A stretch of 64,000 nucleotides of DNA, taken from positions 405,078,248-405,142,247 of the forward strand of contig CM057347.1 of the NCBI GenBank assembly GCA_030015575.1, written 5' to 3'. Under the pieces are notes generated by a model, which was given only the letters and a program-made list of their open reading frames with translations, had not been told where the DNA came from and did not search any database. Shown in pieces: positions 20,575 through 33,798 of this stretch; the first letter of the stretch is position 1; every line of letters starts with the position of its first letter. The translations under genes and the position numbers were made by a program. The DNA comes from Agapanthus africanus. Lineage: Eukaryota > Streptophyta > Magnoliopsida > Asparagales > Amaryllidaceae.

Positions 20575-21772
20575 CTAATGTTTTGAGGATGCATCTTCGG
20601 GCGTTCGACGGGATATGTAGTAGTCTATAAAGACTTCTCTCCAATCTTCAACTTTTTCTTGGTCTTTTACTTGTAGAGCCATTTGCTCGGTCGCTCCCTT
20701 TTCCTCGGACGACTCCGGAGATATTTCTGCCGGTGCAAGAACTCGACGGCTCTGTACCACGATTCTTACGTCATCGAGGTTCTCATCGGCCAATTCTTTA
20801 GCAGCTTGGCTAATGCATCCGCTTTGCTATTTTCCACACGCGGTATGCTATCCAAGGTGTAAGAAGGTATTTGGGTCAGTAGTTGCTGTACCCTCTCGCC
20901 GTACTTCACCAGTTCTGGTTTGCACGTTTGATAGTCGCCGTTTACTTGACTAACGACCAGTTGGGAGTCTTCGTATATGAGGAGGTTCTCAATCCCCATG
21001 TCGATGGCGATCTCGAGACCTGCTATCAAGGCTTCATACTCGGCTTCATTGTTTGTCCTCAGCTCTGTTAAGGAGAAGGCAAAGCGCGTTATCCCTCCTT
21101 GTGGAGTTACGAAGATGAGACCTACCCCTGATTTGATTATGGGGGGTGTTGTTTATGCTTCTTCATAGAGGATGCTCCATCGAAGTAAAGCTCCCATCGG
21201 GTATCACCCCCGTCGATCATGTCAAACGCATGTTCGTCTGGCAATTCGCAGTTCAAAAAAGAATTGGCAGGTATCGGATGCTCAGCGAGGAAGTCGGCGA
21301 TGGCCTGGCCTTTCACTGCCTTAAGAGGCAGATAAGTTATTGAGAACTCCATCAAGAGCAAGGCCCATTTAGCGAGCCGTCCCGTCAATATGGCTTTTGA
21401 CATCAAATACTTGAGGGGATCCACCTTCGATATGAGACGGACTTCATGTGCCAACGCATAGTATCTGAGCTTCATTATCGCGAAGATCAATGCCATGCAG
21501 TGTTTTTCGATGGAAGAATAATTGCTTTCTGCCCCCAGTAAAACTCGACTCAAATGGTAGAGGGCTCTCTCTTTCCCTTGGTCGTTCTCTTGTGCCCATA
21601 ATGTGCCCAAGGAACCTTCAAGGGCGGTTGTATATAGAATGAGAGGCTTTCCCTTGACTGGAGCGGCCAGTACTGGCGGATTCTGCAGGTATTGCTTGAT
21701 TTCGTCCAGCGCGCTTTGTGATCCCAGACGAACGGGGTTCCTTTCTTCATCAGGTGACTGTAAGGACGGCAC
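20575..21772 (-). pseudogene. RNase H and second plant-type RNase H of element B
   Basis: The first domain (about 21250-21772) is the usual RT-linked RNase H, with PVKGKPLILYTTA, NYSSIEKHCMALIFA and YLPLKAVKGQAIADFLAEHP. The second starts near 21190 with WELYFDGAS and continues through MIAGLEIAIDMGIENLLIYEDSQLVVSQVNG and PRVENSKADALAKL (20766-21029), the plant/archaeal-type RNase H typical of the Tat lineage. It lies between RT and integrase in the expected order. The linker to integrase (20575-20765) is Glu-rich. Confidence 0.85.
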
Positions 21773-22866
21773 TTGCCTGAGAGATTGGCTATGAATCGCC
21801 GGATATACGCGAGCTTATCTTGGAGAGACCGCAATTGCTTGAGAGTCCTCGGTGGGGGCATCTCCATAATTGCCTTGATTTTTGACGGATCTATCTTGAT
21901 GCCTCGGTGTCAGACAATGAATCCTAGGAACTTGCCTGAGGAAACTCCGAACGCGCATTTGAGAGGGTTCATCTTCAAGTTGTATTGCCGGAGGCGTTGA
22001 AATACGGTCTTCAGATGCTCTAAATGCTCCTCGTATGATTTGCTTTTTACCACGAGTTCGTCGATATAGCATTCGATGATTTCATGTATGAGGTCATCGA
22101 AGATCTTCGTCATGGCCCTCTGATAGGTGGCACCGGCGTTCTTTAGACCGAAGGGCATCACCTTGTAGCAGAATATGCCTAAAGGGGTCCGGAAAGCGGT
22201 ATGTTTCTGGTCCTCGGGATGCATTTTTATCTGATTGTATCCTGACGAGCCGTCCATGAAGGAGAAAACCTCGTGGGTGGACGTATTGTCAATCATTAGC
22301 TCGGTGACCGGTACTGGGAAGTCATCTTTCAGGCAGGCTTTATTGAGATCCCGAAAATCCACACATATGCATACTGTCCCGTTTTTCTTCATCACTGGGA
22401 CAATGTTGGCGATCCAATCAGGATACTGAATCTCTTGGATGAAACCAGAGTCGATTAGCTTCTTGACCTCGGCGTTGATGCTCATCTCAAGCTCGAGCCG
22501 CATTCTTCTCGGTGCTTGTTTGATTGGCTTGACGTCCGGGGATATGGCCAGTTTGTGAACCGCAATCTCTGGGTTTAGTCCTGGCATCTCGGAATAATTC
22601 CATACGAAGCAATCTTTATACTGCATGAGCACGTCCTTTAGTGTAGCCATCGTTTCTTCAGACAGCAATTCGCTGACGAACGTCGGCCGCGGGTCACTTG
22701 CCGTCCCCAAATTAATTTTCTTGAGGTTATCTGCAGTGGTATGTATTCCATCTTCCAGCTCTTTCGGCGCCGGTGGAAACTCTAAGATCACCTCATCATC
22801 ATTGTTTTCGAAGCACCAGGGGAGATTATCCATACCGCCGGGGTCTTCTTCTGATAGCATTATCAC
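21773..22866 (-). pseudogene. Reverse transcriptase of Tat element B
   Basis: The RT motifs are in order: PDVKPIKQAPRRM at the start, MKKNGTVCICVDFRDLNKAC, FPVPVTELMID, FSFMDGSSGYNQIKMHPED, FRTPLGIFCYKVMPFGLKNA, YQRAMTKIFDDL, the catalytic-motif region around residue 265, and LKMNPLKCAFGV. The N-terminal part carries an acidic linker from protease. The product would copy element RNA into DNA in the virus-like particle. It is one of the better preserved parts of B but is treated as broken. Confidence 0.9.
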
Positions 22867-23383
22867 GTGGCAGGTACGAGCTCGCTTTCAAGACCGATGT
22901 TGATCTGGTTCTACCCTCGTGGATTTGGGTTCATGCTTCTGCGGCGGGGTTACCCTCCAGCTGCTGGATAGAGCAAACCTGCCAAGCTGATATTGGTCTT
23001 CGACCCAGTTCTTGAAGGTGAAGCAGGCTTCTATACGGTGTCCTATTGCCCTATGATAGGAGCAATAGTTCGGATGAGAGACTTCGCCAGCTTGCTCGGG
23101 GTGCTTACACTCCGGGAGTATGATTAGTTGATGTTTTATAACAAGATCAAGTATCTTCTGTGTTTTATTATGAGGAAAAGAGTATGCTCGACTTATCTTC
23201 TTTATAAGAGATGAATCCGAATTGCTCACTTCCCGATCGTGTGGCTTCTCGGAACCGCCTTGTCGCTGTAGAACGCTTTTCCCGTTCTTTGGTTTGTTTC
23301 TGCCTTTGCGTCGTGCCTTTTGTACAACGGGTTGACAGGGAGGAGCATTTTCATCTTTCGCAGCCTGTTGAAGAAGGCGTTGC
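22867..23383 (-). pseudogene. Third zinc-knuckle-like module of B, cut by Copia X
   Basis: The minus-strand sequence holds HPNYCSYHRAIGHRIEACFTFKNW followed by VEDQYQLGRFALS. This is the C-x2-YH-x5-H-x4-C pattern found twice more in B (near 36680 and 35750). A Lys/Arg-rich stretch precedes it. Copia X is inserted at its upstream edge, with GTTGC at 23379-23383. Confidence 0.75.
23379..23383. other. Target-site duplication of Copia X (GTTGC), left copy
   Basis: GTTGC here and at 33794-33798 flank element X exactly. Confidence 0.95.
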
Positions 23384-25607
23384 TGTAGGGTTCCTAGGCA
23401 CACTAAAGAAGTCTCACAAGTGATCAAACATGCACAAATCAAATTTTACGGATGCCTACAAACCCTAATACGGATCGTCAACTAGATATATAGGCGATGC
23501 AAGCAAGTAAACGGAAATATAGCTAAAGGGAAGGGGCTACAACCTTTGTAGATCCGGTCCTCCACCTCTTAGGCTCCGTGATGAAGTCCCCTCGCTGTCC
23601 AAATCGTATCTTGGGCTCTAGCATCGGCTTCATCGAAGAAATGGACGGGCTTGGTCGTCGGTTCGATGCCGAAGATGATCTACGTCGAGGTATCACAAGA
23701 TCAAGCTCTCACTTCATCAAGTCATGAAAACTTGTGAAGGAAACACCCTATACTACTTGGCAAGAGGTAGAGGATGAAGAAATAGGAAGTGGGTAGACTT
23801 TAGATTTGGATTTCTCACACTTTTTCATTAATCACCATTGATGTAGCAAGCTCTCTTCATGGAAGAAGAAGATGATGAAGAAGAAGAAGATATGATAAGT
23901 GTTAAAGAAAAATGAAAAAGAATTAATTCTTATCATCTTCTAACCTTAGTTAAGTGTAGAGAATGAATTAGGGTTAGTTTAAATGGTTAGGGTTAAGTAA
24001 AAGACAAGAATGGAGACTAAGTCAAAACTTCATGAATGTTCAACTAAAAACAAAACAAGTAACCATTCATTTATCCTTTTCATTTTCCAAAATGAATAAA
24101 TAAATAAGATAAATGAATAAGTAATTAAGTAGACAAAACCCTAATCATTAACTTAACCATAGTTTAATTCTTTACACTTAACCAAATAAGCATGTATCAT
24201 CAAACATGATACAATCATGTGCACAAAAGTATATCACATATACAACTTGCACAATTCAAGTGAGAAAATCCTTTTAAAGTGAACCAATACTAGTTAATGC
24301 AAAGTAATATATCAAATATATATAATTATGCATTAAATCATTAAATCAACACTTGATTCAATGATCCGGTCATGTCGCATATAACCGACTAGTATTCAAT
24401 GTATCGGCTTCTCGAATCAATCCTTGATTCGATAACCAGGTTATATCGCATATAACCAATCGATACATTCGTCGCGAGAATGGAATACGGTATCACATAC
24501 ACGAATTATTCTCGGTCCCGCACATATCTCATATACGCTCCTATTTCGTTTCGCTTGAACCAGGAAACCTCTGTGTAGGACTCTAAAGACTCGTCAATAC
24601 GCCGGCAGCAGATGATGATCATATCAAGCACCCACAAGCCGCAAGCGGTCTGCTAAACGTAACGGCCACCCGGGTATTGAGCGATCAGAAGATCGACGAG
24701 CAAGCCCGCTCACACTCCTGTGAATCCAACCGGTAACACTTACCGTACAGTCCGGTCTGTTCGTCTGATATGTCGCATATCTCGCCTAGGGATGGTAAAC
24801 GTCAGACCCCAGTAGCTCGATAAGTCATGCCGACGTGAAGTCCATGACATGTGTGAAACTACTGATAACACTTACCAGTAGGTCACTGCAACCCTGGCCA
24901 GGGATTTCCTGTTATGGCCAGTCGAGCATAGCGCAACATCAACCCCCAATACCGGGAGAGACGAATCCCCTCCTATCGCTCATTGCCTCCATGTGAATCG
25001 GGACTGTACCCAAAAACCACCTGTTTGCACGACTCAGTAGAGCCGTGGTAGGGTGGAAATCAAAGCACAGTGGGAGACACACAAGACTCTATGACGATCT
25101 CGGGTCAACAGACTAAGCTGTACCAGTGTCACCAGAGAACTGCCATCTGACGTGAGGTATAATACCATCTGGGAGTTCTCGGCGAGTCCGTTCAGTGTAC
25201 CCAGTCTCCACTGAGCACCCGTATACCATCTCTGATATCAAACATCAATGGATATGGGATCATCCATCGCCCATCACATGGGTCGAGAAGATATACGCTA
25301 GTCTACTCTGGAATATCGATGCCCCGTCTCGATATTCCCACGACTAGGAACATTGAAGGATGTACTCATGGACTACCCAGGCCCCACTAGTATGATCCGC
25401 ATCATAGTCCTGGAAGTCGAGTACACATCCTAAGGGCTTTATCAACATGTAACAGAGAGACAGAAAGTATACATGTTAAGATAAAGAGCAACCAGATAGC
25501 GTACTATCATGTCGAGCAAGAAAGTCCTACCTATATATGTCCCAGCATCCACTACAATATACATCCAATGTACAGTAATGGCCTCTAGGGCATACATATA
25601 ACTAACA
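23384..25607 (-). repeat. 3' LTR of Copia X
   Basis: It starts TGTAGGG, ends CTAACA and is 2224 bp long. It is near-identical to 31570-33793. A TATA-like 'catatatagg' lies on the minus strand close to its U3 start (about 25540). Confidence 0.95.
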
Positions 25608-25622
25608 ATCTCCTACTTGCAC
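25608..25622 (-). other. Polypurine tract of X
   Basis: The minus strand reads GTGCAAGTAGGAGAT, directly before the LTR start TGTTAG. This is the usual plant Copia arrangement. Confidence 0.75.
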
Positions 25623-28440
25623 TAGGGCCATCTGTAGCAGTAGTTGTAGTATCTAATACTCAACCATCCCCTAAAAGTCTCTCTTTGGGAAAAAGGCCTT
25701 CGTGAGTGGATCCGCCGTGTTGTCCTCTGAGTCTACTCTCCTAACCTCAATCACCCTGGAGATCAACTATCTCCATGATCAGGTGATGCTGCCTCAGATT
25801 TTGTCTGGGTCACTGATGGGACCAGGGTTCCTAGGCCAAAGCCACAGTTCCATTGTCATACAATGGTAGGAACCTAGTTTATCTTATGAACCAATATATA
25901 CCCAAACTTCCTCTTTGGTAGTATCTTTAATAGCGATGTTACCAGCCTTTATCGTCTAGTTTGCCACGGTATCTAGCTTGGAACTCTTCCAACATACCGT
26001 CCCTTTACTGAGGGTAAAGACAATGCCTGTGAGTGACATTCAGTCGTCTTTATCACCCTGGAACCCTTCCAGTGTTTTTCCCCAGGATCGATTGATACCA
26101 TCTCACTTCATCTAGTGAGAATCCTAGCATCCAATTACATCTATCTCATAGATGAAAACTCAGGATTTAGGAGGTATCACTTTGATCCTATATGGAGAAT
26201 CCATGTGATAAGAGGAGATCGACCGATCGTAGTATAGGAAACTCTTTTCCTATCAAGAGTATGTTGTCCACGTACAATAAGAGGATGACCACCTTATACT
26301 CTACTACCGTTTTGTATTTACAAGGTTCATCTACCATTTTGATGATGTCAAACTGTTTGACTAATTCATCAAAATAGATATTCCAACTCCGCGATGCCTG
26401 CTTTATCACATAAAACATCTTGCACACGTTTCCGCTGCTCCCACTGTTTACGAAGCCCTCTGGCTGTGTTCTTATAGACGTTCTCTTCTAAATCATTATT
26501 TAGAAAAGTAGTCATGGCACCCAACCACCAGATATCGTAGTTATGGTATGTAGCCGTGGCAAGTAGGATCTGGATGGACTTAAGCATATTCCCTGGAAAA
26601 GGTTTCATCATTATCCGTGTCTGGTCGATGACGAAAACCTTTAACAAGTCTAGCTTTGAAAATCTCAACTTTTTCATCTACACCAAGTAATCTTCTCAAG
26701 ATATACTTGCTCCCGATGGGGATTTAACCCTTCAGATATCGCAACTAAAGTCCATACTTTGTTGGTGTACATGGATTCCATCTCAGATCGCTAAGCATCC
26801 AGCCATTCTTACAGAGTCCCTACTCTTGATGGCCTGCTCGAATCTAGTTGGGTCATCATCTCATGATGCAATCCTTGCTCCCACTGTCATCGAGAAACCG
26901 AAGTATCTCTCAGGTGGGTGAGGAACCCTACTAGATCGGCGGAGAGGCTGAGGTTCGTTGGAATCTACTGAATCCTTTGGTTCTGCCAAATTGTCTGCTG
27001 TAGTTTGTATAGCTGGAACCTTTCCAGTTCTACATTACAGACCTTGCCTCGAGCTTGTCCGGATTTTGGTTTTAGACATAGGCCGGTCAACCCCAAATCT
27101 TAACTAGCTTAAGACATGAGCTCTTCCCTTTCCATATCATATATGAAGTGGTAGGCAACTGATTTGATTGGAACCCTATTCAATAGGTATGCAGCTTCTC
27201 AAGCGCATAACTCCCAAAAAGGAAACAGGTAACTCAGTAGTACTCATCATAGAGCACACCTTATCATATAGGGTGTGACTGCTCCGCCCCGATATACCAT
27301 CGTGCTATGGTGTGGAGGAGTAATGCTGAGAGAGAATCTCATTCTCCTTTATAATAGACCAGGATTTCCGTGCACAAATATTCTCCTCCCTGATCTCATC
27401 ATAGGACATAATACTTATACCCTTATTTTGGTTCTTTACTTCCAACTTATATTCTGTGAATACCTCAAAAGCTTCGGACTTATTTTTCAACAGGAACATA
27501 CGACTGAATCTTGAGAGATTATCAGAGAATATAATGAAGTATAAAGAACCAGTCCTGGCATGTGTAGACAGGAGACCTTACATACATCATCATGTATCAG
27601 TCCCAAGAGTTTACTAACTCTTCCTCTGTTTCCAATAAACAGAGCTATGGTCATCTTATCTTTGTGACATGACTGGCAAGTTTTACAAGATGTAAATTCA
27701 AACTGATTTAAATATGCATCTAAAATGTAATTTCAGCCAGTCGGGTCGCATTGATATGACCTAGTCTACAATACCTCAAGAAGAATTTGTTCATTTCTGA
27801 ACTCTTCCTCTTGTGTGTGTTCAGTATACAAGGAACTGTAGTTTGATTTAGAACATCAATGCTTTTAGATAACGTGCCTGAACCGATCAACTTTTGATAT
27901 AGGAAATATTCAAAACATTATCCAACAATACAAAATTATATCATTTCTTTACTAATAAAGAGACTGATATGATTTTGTATATCAGGTTCGGTATCTAATA
28001 GTATTTGTTCAGAATCAATGTATTGGTAATACAGGGTGACAGTGACCAACAGACTTGGCTGCAACACTTGCCCCGTTTTCTGCCTCATGAAACTTATCAC
28101 CCGTTCTCAGTTTTTCTACCTTTTTGTAGCCCTATGTAACAGATTACATATCTGGGATCCTGATCCGGTATCATATACCCAGGATGCATAGGATACTGAG
28201 AAACAGTTCTTTGTAATGAACACACCCGAAGGAGATGCATCATATGCACTTTCTTCGTTTGGGCGGCATAGGAATTCTGGTATTCCCCAATTTCCTGCTC
28301 TGTCTTATAACAATTATAAGTTGGAGCGGGACCAACGTTCCCCAGCTCAGTACAACAAGCGGGTTCGGTCAATACATCCATATTATTATCTTGATTAAGG
28401 TGTGATATGGTCGCTACCTGGAGAGAGAGAGAAGAAAACA
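25623..28440 (-). pseudogene. Decayed gag-pol of Copia X
   Basis: The clearest part is RT at 26188-26677, with KQASRSWNIYFDELVKQFDI, VDEPCKYK and ILLLYVDNILLIG, the last being the Copia RT active-site region. Around 28100-28440 a zinc-knuckle-like gag segment is faintly readable. Between them (26680-28090) expected integrase sequence is too degraded for me to delimit. Many breaks are present. Confidence 0.75.
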
Positions 28441-29198
28441 CTCAGCGTGCGCTCTTGCAAGATCAGATTGGTTATATATTTTATCTAATCAGGATGGCTC
28501 CCACTGTTTTTATCAAATCTTCCTTCAAACCTTAAAAGGAAAGACTAGCCGGGATTAATGACACTCTACAAGTTCGCCAATCTTTCAGCCAGGCCAGTGT
28601 CGGTACTTTGAGGGAGGTTCCCCGTGCTTTCGCACGGACCTAATTACTGTAAACCTCGCTTTCCCAGAGGCGTAACCCCGTTGACACCTTTCTAGACACC
28701 TACTTGATCGGCTAATTGCAAAGTGCAAAACTCTCCCAGGAGTAACAATTACTCGCAGTGGGTATCGGGATCCAACTATCATATAGAAGATATGCAATCT
28801 CATTGCAAATTTCAACACTTGAAACTCCCGATAAAGGTTTTTACCCCTAGCACCTATGACCTTAACTATGGTCAACAAATCATAAGTACTAGTCAAGTTC
28901 TATCCGTCATTTCGTGATTAATTAGACCCACCCACATAACCCTTAACTAAGGTCAACAAAGTCACGTGACTGTCCTAACTAATCGCATCATATGCGGTGT
29001 AGGAAGACATCACTTAGCTACCATACACTGTGCCTTGACTATGGTCAAAAAACACAGCACGAATACTAAGTACTCTACTTCCTAAAATGACGGAGGGTTG
29101 CGAATGGTTTTTGTGAAAACCTTTAACGCTTTGAACTTGATTTCGTTGCCGAATCAAATGGTTTTTAAATGGAATGTTTTTGAAGCTTTTCTAGTTTT

Positions 29199-29450
29199 GC
29201 TAAAGGGGTCACTCCCGGTGAAGGGATCGTCGGCCCTTTCCTCGTCGAATGAGGTGCGGGATATATCATATATATCACTGTGCATAGCGGAAACTATAGA
29301 AGCGATCAAAGACAAACCAAGAGTTGTAGCATCTGCCAGTTATTGCTAAAGGAGTCACTCCCGGTGAAGGGATCTCGGTCCTTTCCTCATCGAATAAGGT
29401 GCAGGATGTTCTATAATGAACACCGCGATGCAAAGCAAGAACTGTAGCTA
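29199..29450. repeat. Two ~100-bp direct repeats in the X leader
   Basis: The copies at about 29199-29300 and 29346-29450 are homologous to 519-765 in F. The shared core is 'gtcactcccggtgaaggg'. Confidence 0.8.
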
Positions 29451-30449
29451 CCTGTTTTTATTTTGAAATTCGATTCCACAACATCGATTAGGTTTATTTT
29501 CTTTCATTAATCTCATTAATGAATATCCCATCATTTAAGTCCACCTAAACATCACAGATAAATATAACGTACGTTTATGCCATCCGCATTCGCCTCGATG
29601 TCCCGTCTGCACCGTTAGGTTAGGTAACTAACGACAGAGCGGGGCAGGGCTAGCGCGGGTGTAAAACATAAGCAACGTCTATATAATATATCATATATAT
29701 ACTATATATAATATCTGTCACAGAACATCACATGATCACATCACAGATAAATCACAGCAGAAGAAACATATGAAATATTGGATATACTAGGACGTCCGTG
29801 TTTTCAATATGAGCCAGTATAAAACACGGATTCCACGGTCATGGTGAATAGCCTATCCCACACCCCTAGACCCCTACGAGAGCGGCAAGCAACCCTACCA
29901 ATTCTAGGGTTAGGAGACCCGGACTCGACTCCTCGAGATGGTCTCCCACTAGACCCTAGAACCCGGTTACTTGTGCTCCCCTCCTTGGGTTTATCCTAGT
30001 GCAGAAAAGTAAATAATATACATCAACGGTGACATCTTCCGCAACCTGGAAGTGCCCCAATAAAAGAATATTACATACAAGTTTTTACATGAATGAAAAT
30101 GAAAAACACTTATCTCACATAAAAAACCCCCGGCTATTCAAACACGACGATCCAATATAACATATCCAGCAACACATAACATCACATGTCATCAACGTAA
30201 GTAAATATGCGCATCCCAATTGTCGTTGACATATAGCAACGAAACCGGCGATATCACATATTACACTTACGGTCACAGAAAAGAAAGTGTAAAACTACAA
30301 CAGTTGGAATCCGCAACCACTTTAGACATCGCATGCCTAATCAAATGAAATACTTAGACATCCCATGCCTAACAATTATAAACCCCGCATTTTAGTCTCA
30401 TTATCGAAAACTCTTTTCAATATCAAGTCGGGCAATTCAACAAGATTCC

Positions 30450-30700
30450 CGACATTCTGATCGAATGCTCGTCGCAAACTTTAGTAGGCGGCCGCACCCC
30501 CAATGCCGTCGACGAAGTGCACCGAGGCGGAATACCGCTACCGCGAGCACCCGAACGGATGCTTTCGGCGACGGGGTTCTCCTACAGTCACTTGGTCGGG
30601 GCTATGGAGTGAGGCTGTCTATTAAGTTTATCCGGCGAGTATCCGCGTACGCTACATGATTGCGACGGACTTTTGATCACATCAAAACTCCGTGGCAACC
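30450..30700. other. GC-rich block in the X leader, absent from F
   Basis: Element F passes directly over this position (about 1575). X carries about 350 extra bases whose core (30465-30660) is much richer in G and C than its surroundings and rich in CG dinucleotides. It might be a captured host fragment, but I recognise no protein in it. Confidence 0.45.
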
Positions 30701-31555
30701 GATCAAGTGAGACTAAACTGCTATGTTTATAATATTCATTCCGTTATCTCATAACTACTTGTGAATTCCAATTATTGTATCACATTCCGGATAAATAGAA
30801 AACGATAAACTTTTCGATCGAACAATCGAACACCCAAGTTTTCCTGATACAGCTCAACACATGAAATAAGTCTAACAACATTCAGTTCGTGCCTCAGTAC
30901 AACGGTCCAGCCGTAGAAGGGTCAAGCCAACGCCTCACATGTAGCACGCCGTACTGCCCCAAACCCGAAGGTTCAAAGGGCAGTTCAAGACGGTCACATA
31001 ATCGAGTTAAGGTTTGTTGTCTTCTAGAGGGTCCATCGCGTTACTTGCACTACTTAGAACGTCGTTAAACTACGGAAAAATCCAACAATTGGAAATTTCC
31101 CGGCAGGGGAAAAAGTGGGTATTTATATCCGGTCGAACTTTTTAACATATTCTAAAATACCCGGAAAAACACACTGACAAAATTAGACAATCCGATCGAT
31201 ACACTGAGTTCCCAATACAACCTAGAAAATAAAACTCTGGAATAAATATTAAAATATTCCCAGGAAAACCAGCACTGCTTACTAAGAATTACGGTGCAAA
31301 CTTCGATGCACAACAAGACTAAACTGCCGCGGAACCGCCGCATGAGCATGCTCATGCCGCGGATCCGCGGCTCCTTTAAGGAATTAGGCCATCGAATTTT
31401 GCAGTAACCCTTACAATCACCTGCTGATTTTTCTGCATATTTTTAATCTACAAAAATCCACATTTTACAGAATTGTCCAGAGAGCATTTTAAAGTCGGGG
31501 TTTTGGGTCGATCGGACTTCTAACTCCGTTTACGCATCGTCTAAGGCTCTAAATA

Positions 31556-31568
31556 GGCTCTGATACCA
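31556..31568 (-). promoter_or_regulatory. Primer-binding site of X (initiator-Met tRNA type)
   Basis: The minus strand reads TGGTATCAGAGCC, one base from the LTR end at 31570. Confidence 0.92.
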
Positions 31569-31569
31569 C

Positions 31570-33793
31570 TGTAGGGTTCCTAGGCACACTAAAGAAGTCT
31601 CACAAGTGATCAAATATGCACAAATCAAATTTTACGGGTGCCTACAAACCCTAATACGGATCGTCAACTAGATATATAGGCGATGCAAGCAAGTAAACGG
31701 AAATATAGCTAAAGGGAAGGGGCTACAACCTTTGTAGATCCGGTCCTCCACCTCCTAGGCTCCGTGATGAAGTCCCTTCACTGTCCAAATCGTATCTTGG
31801 GCTCTAGCATCGGCTTCATCGAAGAAATGGACGGGCTTGGTCGTCGGTTCGATGCCGAAGATGATCTACGTCGAGGTATCACAAGATCAAGCTCTCACTT
31901 CATCAAGTCATGAAAACTTGTGAAGGAAACACCCTATACTACTTGGCAAGAGGTAGAGGATGAAGAAATAGGAAGTGGGTAGACTTTAGATTTGGATTTC
32001 TCACACTTTTTCATTAATCACCATTGATGTAGCAAGCTCTCTTCATGGAAGAAGAAGATGATGAAGAAGAAGAAGATATGATAAGTGTTAAAGAAAAATG
32101 AAAAAGAATTAATTCTTATCATCTTCTAACCTTAGTTAAGTGTAGAGAATGAATTAGGGTTAGTTTAAATGGTTAGGGTTAAGTAAAAGACAAGAATGGA
32201 GACTAAGTCAAAACTTCATGAATGTTCAACTAAAAACAAAACAAGTAACCATTCATTTATCCTTTTCATTTTCCAAAATGAATAAATAAATAAGATAAAT
32301 GAATAAGTAATTAAGTAGACAAAACCCTAATCATTAACTTAACCATAGTTTAATTCTTTACACTTAACCAAATAAGCATGTATCATCAAACATGATACAA
32401 TCATGTGCACAAAAGTATATCACATATACAACTTGCACAATTCAAGTGAGAAAATCCTTTTAAAGTGAACCAATACTAGTTAATGCAAAGTAATATATCA
32501 AATATATATAATTATGCATTAAATCATTAAATCAACACTTGATTCAATGATCCGGTCATGTCGCATATAACCGACTAGTATTCAATGTATCGGCTTCTCG
32601 AATCAATCCTTGATTCGATAACCAGGTTATATCGCATATAACCAATCGATACATTCGTCGCGAGAATGGAATACGGTATCACATACACGAATTATTCTCG
32701 GTCCCGCACATATCTCATATGCGCTCCTATTTCGTTTCGCTTGAACCAGGAAACCTCTGTGTAGGACTCTAAAGACTCGTCAATACGTCGGCAGCAGATG
32801 ATGATCATATCAAGCACCCACAAGCCGCAAGCGGTCTGCTAAACGTAACGGACACCCGGGTATTGAGCGATCAGAAGATCGACGAGCAAGCCCGCTCACA
32901 CTCCTGTGGATCCAACCAGTAACACTTACCGTACAGTCCGGTCTGTTCGTCTGATATGTCGCATATCTCGCCTAGGGATGGTAAACGTCAGACCCCAGTA
33001 GCTCGATAAGTCATGCCGACGTGAAGTCCATGACATGTGTGAAACTACTGATAACACTTACCAGTAGGTCACTGCAACCCTGGCCAGGGATTTCCTGTTA
33101 TGGCCAGTCGAGCATAGCGCAACATCAACCCCCAATACCGGGAGAGACGAATCCCCTCCTATCGCTCATTGCCTCCATGTGAATCGGGACTGTACCCAAA
33201 AACCACCTGTTTGCACGACTCAGTAGAGCCATGGTAGGGTGGAAATCAAAGCACAGTGGGAGACACACAAGACTCTATGACGATCTCGGGTCAACAGACT
33301 AAGCTGTACCAGTGTCACCAGAGAACTGCCATCTGACGTGAGGTATAATACCATCTGGGAGTTCTCGGCGAGTCCGTTCAGTGTACCCAGTCTCCACTGA
33401 GCACCCATATACCATCTCTGATGTCAAACATCAATGGATATGGGATCATCCATCGCCCATCACATGGGTCGAGAAGATATACGCTAGTCTACTCTGGAAT
33501 ATCGATGCCCCGTCTCGATATTCCCACGACTAGGAACATTGAAGGATGTACTCATGGACTACCCAGGCCCCACTAGTATGATCCGCATCATAGTCCTGGA
33601 AGTCGAGTACACATCCTAAGGGCTTTATCAACATGTAACAGAGAGACAGAAAGTATACATGTTAAGATAAAGAGCAACCAGATAGCGTACTATCATGTCG
33701 AGCAAGAAAGTCCTACCTATATATGTCCCAGCATCCACTACAATATACATCCAATGTACAGTAATGGCCTCTAGGGCATACATATAACTAGCA
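31570..33793 (-). repeat. 5' LTR of Copia X
   Basis: It starts TGTAGGG and ends CTAGCA. It has the same length as the 3' LTR and is nearly identical to it. It is followed by the target duplication GTTGC (33794-33798) and then B sequence. Confidence 0.95.
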
Positions 33794-33798
33794 GTTGC

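Larger units (their letters stand above)
28441..31555 (-). other. Long non-coding leader of X
   Basis: About 3 kb lie between the primer site and the first readable gag sequence. It contains 'ggtcaacaaa' motif copies (28850-29075), two direct repeats (29199-29450), an AT-rich palindromic stretch (29680-29715) and a GC-rich block (30450-30700). It matches the F leader (1-2387) and fragment E. I see no supported gene. Confidence 0.7.
23384..33793 (-). mobile_element. Element X: complete young Ty1/Copia element
   Basis: The 10,410-bp element has 2224-bp LTRs of equal length, a primer site, a polypurine tract and a GTTGC duplication. The LTRs show about 14 differences by eye (about 0.6%), which at a commonly used grass rate of 1.3e-8 per site per year gives roughly a quarter of a million years. 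Although the insertion is recent, the coding part is badly decayed: only RT and a gag zinc-knuckle area are readable. The copy was probably already defective when it moved and was mobilised in trans. It resembles the Tork/Angela/TAR side of Copia, but that is uncertain. Confidence 0.93.

Noticed and set aside
30465-30659. Small plus-strand gene in the GC-rich block of X
   Set aside because: An Arg-rich 64-codon frame with no recognisable domain and no promoter; more likely a compositional effect.
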